A DNA stretch of 64,000 bases, from positions 24,799 through 88,798 of the forward strand of contig JAGONT010000006.1 in NCBI GenBank assembly GCA_017992885.1, in the 5' to 3' direction. Origin of the DNA: Alphaproteobacteria bacterium. GTDB lineage: Bacteria > Pseudomonadota > Alphaproteobacteria > UBA9655. Position numbers and translations under genes: made by a program. Of the stretch, positions 42,607 to 52,549 are shown piece by piece. The notes below the pieces were generated by a model. That model was not told the DNA's origin and did no database searches. It worked only from the letters and a program-made list of their open reading frames with translations. Each line of letters opens with the position of its first letter. Position 1 is the first letter of the stretch.

Positions 42607-44245
42607 TCAAGGTTTGCTGATTGCTTCAGCGATTTGAAGGGCTCCCTTTAAGTTAAACATTCCTTGACCGTGCAAGTCCTCGTTATAGCCCCCGAAGGTA
42701 CGATTCGCTCCTTGTAAGATGGCCTGCTTAACTTGTAGGTGGGTTAACGTAGGATAAAGTCCTCGGATAACACTTGTAAGACTACTTAAGATAGCCGTCG
42801 CAGAAGAATGTCCACCATGACAAAAATAGGGGAGAGATTCTTCAGTTTTTTCATTTACGGCTACATAAGCGGAAGGGATGACGACGGCCATATCTTTATA
42901 CTCACCAGCAGAGTGAGAGTCTGTTTCTAAGGCTTCAGTTATAAAATTGTAATTTAAAGCCACTAAAGCATGCTCTTGGGTAACCTCTTCATTAAGTAGC
43001 TTAATCCATCCTGTATGAAATCCACTTTTCACCAAAGGACCAGAATCATTCGAATGGCCAGCGACAACAAGGTTAGTTTTACTTCCGTCTGGTCCTGTTA
43101 CTAATTTCTTAAGGTGTAAGGGGGCTTCTGCGCTCCTTAAATTGGCATTTTCTATTTCTTCCAAGAGTTTCAATTCCTCATCATTAAAATCCTTAGTCCA
43201 GTCTTTTTCTGGGTATTTTGCGATGATAGTGTCTTTCCAACTTTGAAAAGTCTCGGGGAATTTATAGCGTTCTGATGAAGGGGGTTCGAATGCAAATTTA
43301 CCTGGTGCAGGTTGCACATAGTAATGTCCCCCTAAAGGAAGAAAAGAACAATTAAAGACAATGGGTTGTTTGAGGTGAAAATATTTGTGAGAGGCCAATC
43401 ATCAAATCCCCATGCTTCCATTCACGGGCTTCATGAAGGGGACCCTCTTTTTTCCAAGATACTATCGGAGGCTGAAGGTCATAGGCGGCTCTCGCGCTCT
43501 CAGGAAGAAGGGATGGTTTTCTAAAGGATCCATCAATAATGACAAGAAGAGGAGTAACGACAGCAGGGTTTTGAAGGTGTTCGGCAGAAATACCCATCAG
43601 TTCTTTTTGCTTTTGAATAAAGAAGGGATAAAGTTTTTGGAATCTTTTAATCTTATTATCTATCTTCACTGTTTTCAAAAAATTGCGGGCTGATAAAATC
43701 ATTGCAGCGTGCAGATCCTCAGCTTCAGCCGTTAAGGTGTTCTCAGGCTTTAAGTGTTCTCGTGCTTTGGCTATAATGGCTTTCAGCTCTTTTCTAGCTT
43801 GCTGTTGAAGAGAGAGAACATCATAGCCTTCTACGGCTTGAGATAAGAGTTGATTCCATTCTTGGCTAATGTGAGGTCCATGCTTATAAAGAGCTCGGAG
43901 TGTTCTGGAACTTTTTTTCTCGCTCTGAGCTTCTGTGAGGGATAAGGTACTTCTTCTTTACCATTTTTCTCGTTTTTCCTTAAAAAAAGAAGTTAATCCA
44001 TACTGAATGATATCTGAGTTTAGCTCCGGGCAGTTATTTCTTACGTAAGATTCAACGTCTCTGATTTTGTCTTCTGAAACGACGCTATGTTTTTGAAGTT
44101 TTGTTTTTGCATGTACTTGTGCCTCTTTTTCTCTATCTATATCCAGGAGACTAGACCAATTTCCTTGAGAGTATGCATTTGAGGATGCTAAAAGGAGAGG
44201 GATTGAGGTTGCGCTTGCGATTAAAAAAACATTCAAATAAGACAT
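42607..44245 (-). pseudogene. Decayed exported subtilisin-like (S8) protease gene
   Basis: Read as one gene, this begins with a signal peptide (MSYLNVFLIASATSIPLLLA, ATG 44245 with AGGGG upstream) and carries the catalytic Asp in LLVIIDGSF, His in KHGDLMIG, oxyanion-region VVAGHSNDSG, Ser in GHSSATAIL and the subtilase end GQGMFNLKGALQIAEAI. An in-frame TAA (43958-43960) and a frameshift near 43352-43398 break it, giving three open pieces. The intact ancestor was probably a secreted protease. Two independent disabling changes argue against sequencing error. Confidence 0.85.
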
Positions 44246-44427
44246 TAAATAACCCCTAAAAAAATTCATATCTTATACACATGTAATAAGTAATTATCTA
44301 ATTTTCAAGTCATTAATTGGGTCGGTATAAATAATTCTTAATTCATTGATTGTTATTATCATTTACAAATACTATATTTATAAGAATTTTATTGCATCTC
44401 AATTAATAAAAATGAGGAGCGCTTTAT

Positions 44428-45318
44428 TTATTGCTTAAACTCAAGTCCAATGCTTGCATAAAGGCGGGGGTTGTCCATCCACCCTGACTTAACCTTCACG
44501 TGAAGGAAAAGGTGAACTGGTCTTTCGAGAATGCTAATTAACTGACGTCGCGCCGCCTCCCCAATGGCTTTGACTTGCTGGCCGCCTTTCCCTAAAACGA
44601 TGGGTCGTTGACTATCTCTCTGAACCAGAATGGATTGAACTATTTTAACGCTTCCATCCTTAAATTCTTCCCATGATTCTGTCTCAACCCATATGGAATA
44701 GGGAAGCTCTTCATGAAGACGATGAAAGATCTCTTCGCGTGTAATTTCAGCGGCAAGTAACTTTTGCGGAAGATCGCTGAGTTGATCTTCAGGAAATAGC
44801 CAGGGACCTTCAGGAAGTTCTCGCGCCCAATAGTCCTTGATATCCTGCACGCCGTCTTTTTTAAGAGCTGAAATCATAAAGATTTGATCAATATAAGGCC
44901 TTGAAAAAACTTGAGCCAAATTTAAAAGATCTTGTCTGGGAATAAGGTCAATTTTATTAAGAACAATGATGGCCTTTGTTTTATAATATTCAAGCCGTTT
45001 TAGGATGAACTCTGCTTCATCAACTTTTTTTCGGCTTGTATCAATAATAACCATAATCCCATCAGCATCGCTCAAACTGCTCCAAGCGCTTCTTACCATG
45101 GCTTTTTCAAGACGTCGTTTTGGCGCTTCAAAAATTCCGGGTGTGTCGATGAGGATAATCTGGCTTTCTCCTTCAAGAGCAACTCCCAAAATGCGATTGC
45201 GTGTTGTTTGAACTTTAGGAGAAACAATCGTCACTTTACTGCCTACGAGTGCATTTATAAGAGTGGATTTTCCTGCATTGGGACTTCCAACGACTGCAAT
45301 GAGCCCACAGTGCGTCAT
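44428..45318 (-). CDS. era: GTPase Era
   Basis: Era is a GTPase that binds the 3' end of 16S rRNA during 30S maturation. The G1 motif GSPNAGKSTLINALVG, G2/G3 (TTRNRILG, DTPGIF), G4 NKIDLI, G5 and the C-terminal KH domain (VLGKGGQQVKAIGEAARRQL) are all present in 296 residues. Its start overlaps the rnc stop by four bases (ATGA). Confidence 0.98.
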   Translation of the reverse strand: MTHCGLIAVVGSPNAGKSTLINALVGSKVTIVSPKVQTTRNRILGVALEGESQIILIDTPGIFEAPKRRLEKAMVRSAWSSLSDADGIMVIIDTSRKKVDEAEFILKRLEYYKTKAIIVLNKIDLIPRQDLLNLAQVFSRPYIDQIFMISALKKDGVQDIKDYWARELPEGPWLFPEDQLSDLPQKLLAAEITREEIFHRLHEELPYSIWVETESWEEFKDGSVKIVQSILVQRDSQRPIVLGKGGQQVKAIGEAARRQLISILERPVHLFLHVKVKSGWMDNPRLYASIGLEFKQ

Positions 45319-45980
45319 GGGTGAACAATCTTGAACATACGTTGAGCGGCTTCCTTTTCAGCTTGTCTTTTTGAAGATCCTTTTCCTTGCACAGGATCAA
45401 AACCCTCGATGCGCACCTCAACGGTAAAACAAGGAGCATGGGCAGGGCCTGAGGTTTGAAGCACGACATATAAAGGGTGAGTTTTCCCCTGTGCTTGTGC
45501 CCATTCTTGAAGGATAGATTTAGGATCACAGGGAGGGGTGTTTGTTTCCTTGAGGTATTCTTGCCAGTAATGCTGGATGAAAGACTTAGCAGCCTTAAAT
45601 CCTCCCTCTAAATAAAGAGCACAAATCAAAGCCTCGCATCCATCGGCAAGGAGTGTTTCTAGACATTTATTTTGAGAAGAACTCTTCTCTTGTTTCATGA
45701 TCATGACGGAATCAAGTTTAATCGCTCTGGCAACTTTAACCAAAGTTTCTTTTTGAACGAGGGCTGCAAAGCGTTTTGCAAGATCGCCTTCTTTTTCTTG
45801 AGGAAATTCTTTAAAAAGCCAACTTGCGATGACAAGCCCCAACACACGGTCGCCTAAAAATTCAAAGCGTTCAAAGTCAACACCTTGTCCTGGTGGTAAC
45901 ATGCTAGGGTGAGTCAAAGCTTTTTCAAGAAGCGACCTATTTTTAAAAATGTAGCCTAAGTCTTTTTCAAGACTTTTCAT
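45315..45980 (-). CDS. rnc: Ribonuclease III
   Basis: This 221-residue double-strand RNase processes rRNA precursors. The catalytic motif ERFEFLGDRVLGLVIA, the second acidic site TLLADGCEALICALYLEGG and the C-terminal dsRNA-binding domain (PKSILQEWAQAQGKTHPLYVV, GSSKRQAEKEAAQRM) are present. The start at 45980 touches the lepB stop (TAATG) and gives the family N-terminus; an open frame extends upstream inside lepB but is not supported. Part of lepB-rnc-era. Confidence 0.96.
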   Translation of the reverse strand: MKSLEKDLGYIFKNRSLLEKALTHPSMLPPGQGVDFERFEFLGDRVLGLVIASWLFKEFPQEKEGDLAKRFAALVQKETLVKVARAIKLDSVMIMKQEKSSSQNKCLETLLADGCEALICALYLEGGFKAAKSFIQHYWQEYLKETNTPPCDPKSILQEWAQAQGKTHPLYVVLQTSGPAHAPCFTVEVRIEGFDPVQGKGSSKRQAEKEAAQRMFKIVHP

Positions 45981-46735
45981 TAATGAATGCCGCTCAATAT
46001 TCGCGAGTAATGAGCTGACAAAGGCCATTTCCAAATCTCCCAAAGAGCAATATGCCCTCCTGTAGAAAAGAAAATAAAGCTTGCCCGGCCCACCAAATAC
46101 TCAAAGGGAATATACCCAACAATACCTTGTGCACGACTATCGTTTGATCCGTCTCGATTGTCTCCCATCATGAAATAATGTCCTGGAGGAACGGTATAAA
46201 TAGGAGTGTTGTCATAAAGTCCCTGACCGAAAGGTTTTTGTTTAATGATGAGATGCTTTAGCCCATTCGGAAGAGTTTCTATATATTGAGGCGCTTGAAT
46301 ATTACCGTCATCGCCAACGGCTTTAAATTCTCCATGAGGTTCAACAGCACAGAGAATATCATTTATATATAAAAGCCCCTCTTTCATCTGAATCTGGTCG
46401 CCCGGTAATCCAACAATCCGTTTAATATAATCAGTATCAGGATCGACAACAGACCGAAAAACGGCCACATCTCCAAGTTTTGGTTCTTCCCCCCAAATAC
46501 GTCCTGAAAAATAATTAATCTGTCCTCCAAAGGGGATGGAATACCGGCTATACCCGTAAGCGGTTTTGGAAACAAAAAGGTTATCACCAATCAAAAGGGT
46601 TGGGATCATCGATCCCGAAGGAATATGAAAAGGTTGGAGCCAAAATGTACGGATGATGACAGCTAAGAGAATAGCATAAAACAGTGCCTTTAGGTTTTCC
46701 CAGAGAGTGTCTTTTTGTTTTTCGTGTTTTTTCAT
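45980..46735 (-). CDS. lepB: Signal peptidase I
   Basis: LepB is the membrane serine-lysine protease that removes signal peptides. It has one N-terminal transmembrane helix, the Ser box HIPSGSMIPTLLIGD, the Lys box DYIKRIVGLPGD and the MGDNRDGSNDSR signature; 251 residues. It would process the many exported proteins of this window. It leads the lepB-rnc-era operon. Confidence 0.97.
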   Translation of the reverse strand: MKKHEKQKDTLWENLKALFYAILLAVIIRTFWLQPFHIPSGSMIPTLLIGDNLFVSKTAYGYSRYSIPFGGQINYFSGRIWGEEPKLGDVAVFRSVVDPDTDYIKRIVGLPGDQIQMKEGLLYINDILCAVEPHGEFKAVGDDGNIQAPQYIETLPNGLKHLIIKQKPFGQGLYDNTPIYTVPPGHYFMMGDNRDGSNDSRAQGIVGYIPFEYLVGRASFIFFSTGGHIALWEIWKWPLSAHYSRILSGIH

Positions 46736-46783
46736 GGCGTCATTCCCGTAAATAGATTTAAAATCTTATTTGCCTCATGATAG

Positions 46784-46812
46784 ACAAAAAATCCCCACCA
46801 AGAGTGGGGATT
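46784..46812 (-). terminator. Rho-independent terminator of rpmE
   Basis: On the minus strand AATCCCCAC (46812-46804) pairs with the following GGTGGGGATT (46799-46790) through a 4-base loop and is followed by TTTTTGT. It lies 23 bases after the rpmE stop. Confidence 0.88.
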
Positions 46813-46834
46813 GAGAGTCTATCCTTAGCTGTGT

Positions 46835-47053
46835 CTAGAGGCCAAGATCTTTGAAACGACCTTGGAATTTTGCAAGCTGACCGCCTGTATCAAGAAGACG
46901 ATGAACCCCTGTCCAGGCAGGATGAGATTTAGGATCAACGTCAAGACGGAGAGTGTCTCCAGGCTTGCCCCAAGTGGAGCGTGTTTTAAATTCAGTCCCA
47001 TCCGTCATGACAACATTAATTTCATGATAATTCGGGTGTGTCTCTTTCTTCAT
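46835..47053 (-). CDS. rpmE: 50S ribosomal protein bL31 (zinc-free type)
   Basis: The 72-residue protein begins [22 protein letters not shown] and has [22 protein letters not shown], the bL31 pattern. The CxxC zinc motif is absent, so it is the C-minus form. A GAGGAG site lies eight bases before the ATG, and a terminator follows. Confidence 0.96.
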   Translation of the reverse strand: MKKETHPNYHEINVVMTDGTEFKTRSTWGKPGDTLRLDVDPKSHPAWTGVHRLLDTGGQLAKFQGRFKDLGL

Positions 47054-47185
47054 ACGAAAATCTCCTCTTATTGAAAATGTTTATAAAGAATTTCTTTAAT
47101 AATGTCTAGGCCTATCCACATTTTACCTAAGCTAAATGAAAATGTGTATTGTCTTATTTTGTTCGTCTTAAATAACATAGAAGCG

Positions 47186-47521
47186 TTAAAATAATTTTTT
47201 CCCATTCTCAACGTTTGGGTCCACCGTAGCTAGGCAGACTGCTCCTTGAGGATCTGCGCATCCCACCATTAAAAATTGAGACTCAAATCCTGCAATGTTT
47301 TTTGCTCCTAAATTGATAACACCTAAAATTTGACGTCCCACAAGAGATTGCAAGGTATAATGAACAGTGACTTGGGCTGATGTTTGTAAAATTCCAATTT
47401 CAGGACCAAAATCTGCCCATACTTTATAAGCAGGCTTAAGTGCTCGGGGAAAAGGCTCTACTTTTACAATGGTTCCTGAACGAAAATCTACTTTCGAAAA
47501 GTCTTCATAAGATATAATCAT
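47186..47521 (-). CDS. csaA: CsaA-like tRNA-binding-domain protein
   Basis: This 111-residue protein has the EMAP/OB fold of CsaA: ISYEDFSKVDFRSGTIVKVEPFP, LQTSAQVTVHY, VGRQILGVINLGAKNIAGF and a C-terminal VENGKKLF. Such proteins bind tRNA and may act as export chaperones. I chose the ATG at 47521 with AAGGAG eight bases upstream; a TTG two codons earlier opens the frame. Confidence 0.93.
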   Translation of the reverse strand: MIISYEDFSKVDFRSGTIVKVEPFPRALKPAYKVWADFGPEIGILQTSAQVTVHYTLQSLVGRQILGVINLGAKNIAGFESQFLMVGCADPQGAVCLATVDPNVENGKKLF

Positions 47522-47527
47522 TGTCAA

Positions 47528-48073
47528 ATCTCCTTATTGCCAAAAGGGCAATAAATAAATGCAGAAAAAATAAGATGGAAATGGGGCGACCTAGTTATGG
47601 ATATAAAGTCGCAATAAGCCCAGAATTAAAAGTTTCTCGGTCGCTTATAAAGGAAACAAGGGTTTTTTGTAAATCTACTAAGTGTCATGTTATTCATTGT
47701 AAAGAAAAACCATTCACTGTCAACGCGAATTATGGTTTAGGAAGAGCAGAATCGTAAGTTAGAGAAGGCTTAGAGGGTTTGAGCTCGTAAACGATTAGGG
47801 TTGGGCGGACATAGACAAAGGCATTAAGCAGGGATCCCTTAACTCTTAACACGCCCTCACCTAGATTTTCAACGCTGAGAGGATTACTTACTGGCCACCC
47901 CCCTTTGAAACTAAGGCACCGTAAAGCATCCACCCTCTTGAGAGGGACACCTATCACTGGCATAAAATCAGAGTTTAGCTTTGCTTAAGCGTCAATCTCA
48001 GAGCTACTACTAGCTGCGCCTGTAGAAGAACTACTCAAGATTCTACAGAAGTCGAAAGTGGCTCTAAGAAAGA
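47528..48073. other. IS1-like remnant and repeat copy, no intact gene
   Basis: This gap between csaA and the broken exported-protein gene holds no intact gene. On the plus strand around 47680-47757 a degenerate frame reads CHVIHCKEKPFTVNANYGLGRAES, faintly like the middle of IS1 InsB (compare HVIGK at 63.8 kb). From 47730 it enters the repeat listed separately, whose minus-strand frame runs 47730-47963. Confidence 0.45.
47730..47848 (-). repeat. Dispersed repeat, copy 1 (pairs with 63882-64000)
   Basis: These 119 bases align without gaps to 63882-64000. Read on the minus strand, both copies keep one frame ending at the same stop: LLNAFVYVRPTLIVYELKPS with KPSLTYDSALPKP here, and LNAFIHVLSTLIAYQLKPSK with PSLIYDFALPNP there. 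Many of the differences are synonymous, which suggests a coding sequence in the past. A minus-strand frame of 77 codons (47730-47963) contains it, starting MPVIGVPLKRVDALRCL. Family unknown. Confidence 0.6.
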
Positions 48074-49483
48074 CTACTGTTTTTTTGTAAGAGCAAAGAT
48101 TTCCTCTGCACTTTTAGTAGCAAGTACAGTTCCTTTGTTGAGCTTTAAAGGCAAGAGATCTTGGTATTTAATGAGGGCTGCCAAACGATTATGACTCTCA
48201 TCAGAGGGAAGACCAAGGGCAGCTTTGACAACATCAAGTTGTTGCCATGGCCGAGGAGAAACTTGAGAGATAGCACCCCAATTCTGCTCAATAGCAGCAA
48301 GACGAGAATAATTCTCGGCTGGTTCTAATTTATTGAGGCAGTCCGTTATGAAATTTACCCTATGGCTTTCAAACAGAAGCTTTAAGAGTTCATAAAGTTT
48401 AGTAAATTTTAAAAAGGCGTCAAGTGGCCCCATAATGAAGCGTGCATTTTCCTCTAAATCATCAATCTTAATTTCACTTGCAGCTCTTGTCAAAGTGTCA
48501 GTTTGAAGACGCTCCATTAGACTTGCATTCATTCTCTCAAACTCACTTAAATCTCTTGTCAAATTGGCACGATCAATTAAGCCTGCACGAATTCCAATTC
48601 TCTCAATTTCACTTCCTTCTGTTTTGAACACATTGATTTGATATTCTGCTAATGCACGCATAATGGTCACGCGCTTTTCAATTTCATTAGGTTCCAGTTT
48701 AAAGAAGGATTGAATCATTTTAGGACGTAAATCCCTGACTTTTATTAAAAGGAGATCTTCATTCTGTTTGAGCATATGTGCACGGCTCATAATCTCTGCC
48801 GGAGGAAGCGTCAAGGCATAGCTAATGAGATCCGCTGAATCCAGAAACTTAAAATGATTCATATGAAAAAAAGGAGGAAAAATTTGCCCGTCAGGACCAA
48901 CGGGCTGAAAAATAAAAAGACTATCCACCATCTTATTAATGGCGGCACCTCGGGCACCAATCTCTGCAACAGGGAGTTCAAGTGCTTCAAAATTAACTTT
49001 AAGTGTATTAAGAAAATAACGCTCACGTTCTTTCGGACTGGACGGGTGAGAAGTGTGGAAAATAGATGTAGCGAAATTGCTTCTGATAGTTAGCATACGA
49101 GCTTTGAATTCGTCCGGGGAAATCCTGTCATACATATTTCGCAATTTTTCTAGAGTCTTTTGATCCGCCATAACAAAAGAAAACATGGGACCACCCGTTA
49201 TGCCGTCAATCATTTCTCGTGCTACAATATCTGTCAGTTTTCCCCCGCGAGCCTCATCCTGATCGAATGTTCTGGGAAAAAATGGGGGCAGCGTAGGACG
49301 AGATGAAAGAGATACTTCACTTTGTGATAAAGCATTATCCGTTGTAACAGAATGAGATGAAGCAGGCGTTGCCCTGGTTAACGTCTTAGTTTCTTACTCT
49401 TGATCTGCCGCGTGCCCTCCCTTAGAAAAAAACATTACGCTCGTTGCCAAAAAGGCTAATTTCAATTTCTCTAGGATATTCAT
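48074..49483 (-). pseudogene. Exported protein of unknown function, broken by an early stop
   Basis: The signal-peptide start MNILEKLKLAFLATSVMFFS at 49483 (GGTGAG four bases upstream) is followed in the same frame by a TAA at 49396-49394. The frame then runs open to 48074, about 470 codons in total. The main 379-residue open part begins MIDGITGG and shows no recognised domain; it is helical and charged. Read through the stop, it is an exported protein of about 469 residues. Either the gene is a recent pseudogene or the stop is read through. Confidence 0.75.
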
Positions 49484-49877
49484 ATCACTCACCATATATT
49501 GTATTTATTTGAATTGATTTAAAGCGTTAGTTTTATTGATGGATTGAATTTTGCAGCGCCACGCCCTTTTTGAATAGAAAGATAATATGTTTTCGAAGAG
49601 ATTTGGGTTTCTTTGAGGGAGGAAAACTCTTTTTACCAATGCTTTATAGCGCTAATAAGTTGATTTGCTGATTCCAAAATATCCTTTGCCAGAGTTCTCT
49701 TCAAAAGCCTCCTGAATTTTGTTTCTATCAAAACCATCCTAGAGGCCTTTTTTTGCTTGAAGCAAGAATGACCTTCACTATAACACTTTATATGGAGCGC
49801 GCTCGCTCATCTCTCTTGCGTCTCATATCTTTCTGAACTTATGCAGCATCGTGCGAAGACCAAAGACAAAAAAGTAA
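49484..49877. other. Intergenic region with no recognised gene
   Basis: These 394 bases between recJ and the broken exported-protein gene contain only short frames without ribosome-binding sites. The recJ gene reads away from its 3' side into this stretch, and the promoter of the exported-protein gene should lie near 49500. Confidence 0.5.
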
Positions 49878-51656
49878 TTAACCCGCTTTTCTCAGTGGCA
49901 AGAGTGCAGGTGTTGCATCCTCAATCATTAAGTTGATCTTTGTTTTTCCTCCCCAGGTATTTAGCTTTGCCGACGCTAAAAGATCGAGAGGCCGTCGACT
50001 GCCATCCATAAGCATTGTTCCAAGAGATGATCCTTTCAGACGAAAGCCCATCCCCTCTACCACAACGCCATCGCCTTGAGAAAAACGACATCGGATATGT
50101 TGATCTTGAATCAATTGGTAGGAATCAACCATGACTGCCGAAAAAATAAACTTAGGAGTAGAGTTTCCAATACCAAAAGGAGCAAGAGTTTCCATCTCTT
50201 GGAGAAGAGATGGTGTCAAGGATCGAAGATCAAGATAGCCATCACAAAACAAGGTTGGTCTTAAATCTACGTCATCTCCCAGCCGCTCAAGTTCACGCAG
50301 CAGAAAGTTTGTGAAAAGAGGAAGTTGCTCTTTCGTAAGGGAAAATCCAGCAGCCATGGCATGCCCTCCCCCTCCCAAAACATAACCAAGATGATGCGCT
50401 TTGTGAATAAATCGACCAAAGTCAAACCCATAAATTGAGCGAGCTGATCCTTTTCCTACCCCTTCAGACGTCCACGTAATAACAGCCGTCGGCTTGTGAA
50501 ATTTTTCCTTCAGACGGCCCGCCACAATACCAATGATTCCTTCATGCCATCCTTTATGGTCCACAATAATGGCCGAAGACTCTGGCTGAGCTTGCAAAAA
50601 AGCTTGATCAAGGGCTTCGCTTTCAAGCAAGCGACGTTCCTGGTTATACGCATTAAGTTTTTGGGAAATCTCAAAAGCTTCTTCAGAGCTTTCTGTGGAA
50701 AGAAGCCGAGCGCCCAAGAAAGATTCTCCCACCCGACCCCCTGCATTAATGCGAGGTCCTATCACGAAGCCTAGGTGATAAGGCGTGGGAATTTCCTCAA
50801 TCCCCGCACTATCCGAAAGAGCCCTCAATCCTAGGTTTTTTCGCGCTGCCATAACCTTAAGCCCTTGGGCAACAAAAGTACGGTTAAGCCCCGTTAAGGG
50901 CATCACATCACAAACAGTGCCAAGGGCAACTAAATCAAGAAAATCCATAAGGTTAGGCTCTTGTTGCGTTTTGTAAAATCCAGCGTTTCGTAAAGTGCGA
51001 TTCAGAGCCACAATACACAGAAAAGACACGCCAACAGCCGCTAAATGACCCAAACTTTGCGTAACATGTTCGTTTTCATCGAGTCGATTCGGATTAACGA
51101 TTGCATGCGCAGGAGGTAATTTAACTTCGGGGGCATGATGATCAAGAATTAGGACATCCATCCCTTCTGCAGCCTCTAAAGCCTCGAAAGAAGTCGTCCC
51201 ACAGTCCACCGTGATCATCACCGTATAGCCTTGACTGATAAACTTTTTGATTCCGGGAATGTTGGGCCCATACCCTTCTTTTTGACGATCCGGTATATAT
51301 AAAGCTATCGGCACATTGAGGGCTTTAAAAAAACGGCAAAAAAGCGCACTTGAGGTCGCCCCATCAACATCATAATCTCCCCAAACAAGAATTTTTTCCC
51401 GTAAAGTGATGGCCTTAAAAAGCCGTTCGATGGCTTTGTCCATATCCTTTAAGCTGAGAGGATCAGGAAGATGCTGTCGTAAGGAAGGTTCAAGAAAAAG
51501 AGGAGCTCCCTCCAAATCGTGGCCCCGCATGGCCAACAGGCGCGCCAGGGTGGGAGAGACCTCCAATTTTTGCATAAAAGCAAGGGCATGAGTTTCCTCG
51601 TAGTCTCTTAACAACCACCGTTTTTCAGATAAAGAAGAGCCGCAAATTTCTTTCAT
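49878..51656 (-). CDS. recJ: Single-strand-specific 5'-3' exonuclease RecJ
   Basis: This 592-residue exonuclease resects DNA ends in recombination and mismatch repair. It has the DHH phosphoesterase motifs WGDYDVDGATSSALF, VDCGTTSF, LDHHAPE, and GRINAGGRVGES, the DHHA1 motif GGGGHAMAAGFS and a C-terminal OB region. All catalytic Asp and His motifs are intact. It completes a RecJ/RecO/RecR set in this window. Confidence 0.96.
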   Translation of the reverse strand: MKEICGSSLSEKRWLLRDYEETHALAFMQKLEVSPTLARLLAMRGHDLEGAPLFLEPSLRQHLPDPLSLKDMDKAIERLFKAITLREKILVWGDYDVDGATSSALFCRFFKALNVPIALYIPDRQKEGYGPNIPGIKKFISQGYTVMITVDCGTTSFEALEAAEGMDVLILDHHAPEVKLPPAHAIVNPNRLDENEHVTQSLGHLAAVGVSFLCIVALNRTLRNAGFYKTQQEPNLMDFLDLVALGTVCDVMPLTGLNRTFVAQGLKVMAARKNLGLRALSDSAGIEEIPTPYHLGFVIGPRINAGGRVGESFLGARLLSTESSEEAFEISQKLNAYNQERRLLESEALDQAFLQAQPESSAIIVDHKGWHEGIIGIVAGRLKEKFHKPTAVITWTSEGVGKGSARSIYGFDFGRFIHKAHHLGYVLGGGGHAMAAGFSLTKEQLPLFTNFLLRELERLGDDVDLRPTLFCDGYLDLRSLTPSLLQEMETLAPFGIGNSTPKFIFSAVMVDSYQLIQDQHIRCRFSQGDGVVVEGMGFRLKGSSLGTMLMDGSRRPLDLLASAKLNTWGGKTKINLMIEDATPALLPLRKAG

Positions 51657-51901
51657 AAAAGCAAAGTAGCTGCTTCCTCTAAAAATTTCAAATAGGGAGT
51701 GAGGGACGAGGAATATTATTGGCCTCGCACACGATTAAAAAGCTAATTTTCAAGTTTTGAATAATCATAATAAACTGGAATATAGAAGAAAAATATTTTA
51801 GTGTGTGACATCTGTCTTAACGTATTTAATAAGAAAGGAAAATGCTATATGTTCTCACCTAGTTTTGCTCTCCTTCTGAGAAAATCAAAGGACGGATCTG
51901 C

Positions 51902-52549
51902 ATGACACCTGAAGAGTTAGCCGCGCGCCATCCGCGACTTTACCACGTTACCGAGCCTGGTGCCTGGGCAAGCATTGCCCAAAAAGGTCTATTATCAACG
52001 ACCCGCCTCCTTGATTTATTCGAGATTGAGCCCGAACTTCGGACCAGAATCACAACAAAACGTAGACCCACCGCCATACCCCTAGAGCATCCGCTCCATG
52101 GTTGCGTCATCATTAATGATAATCAGCCTCTCAATGAGAAGGCATTGGCTTGTTGCCTTGACGGAGGATTAACACCAGCGGATTGGCTTCGCATCTTAAA
52201 TTCCCGTGTCTTCTTTTGGGCCAGCGAAGACGGGTTGAATCGCCTGCTCGGGGCTCGATTTAACCGCAACCGTACTCGCGAGGTCATTGTGATTGACACA
52301 CTCAGCCTTGCAACAGCTCATGCTGAGCGAATAGAACTTTGCCCCATCAATTCAGGGTCAACCTTACGAAAAACGGCCCGACGAGGGCTAAATACTTTTA
52401 CCCCACTGTTAAAATATAGCTTTAAAGACTGGAGTAAACGCCGGGGTCGTCGCGATCAAATCCTTGAAATCACAGTTCGAGATCATGTTACAGATATCGC
52501 TCAACATATGATTGATGTTTTTCAGACTAGCAGTGAAATAACATCATAG
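51902..52549 (+). CDS. DUF7002-like protein, possible ADP-ribosyltransferase-type fold
   Basis: This 215-residue protein begins RHPRLYHVTEPGAWASIAQK and has LLSTTRLLDLF, IINDNQPLNEKAL, LNSRVFFWASEDGLNRLL and VIVIDTLSLA, matching the DUF7002 family I recall. The start (Y-H-x-T...GLLST) resembles DarT/ART-like folds, but I see no proven catalytic set. It is visibly richer in GC than its neighbours, suggesting transfer. AAAGGA lies nine bases before the ATG. It is convergent with the epimerase, overlapping by six bases. Confidence 0.75.
   Translation: MTPEELAARHPRLYHVTEPGAWASIAQKGLLSTTRLLDLFEIEPELRTRITTKRRPTAIPLEHPLHGCVIINDNQPLNEKALACCLDGGLTPADWLRILNSRVFFWASEDGLNRLLGARFNRNRTREVIVIDTLSLATAHAERIELCPINSGSTLRKTARRGLNTFTPLLKYSFKDWSKRRGRRDQILEITVRDHVTDIAQHMIDVFQTSSEITS

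Noticed and set aside
47964..48073. Alternative-frame C-terminal extension (Ser-rich, ending EIDA) of the broken exported protein after an A7 run
   Set aside because: The extension needs a frameshift with no homology to support it; the Ser-rich tail alone is weak evidence.
49484..49877. Weak minus-strand frames as a decayed gene
   Set aside because: No family motif, no ribosome-binding site, and several stops in every frame.
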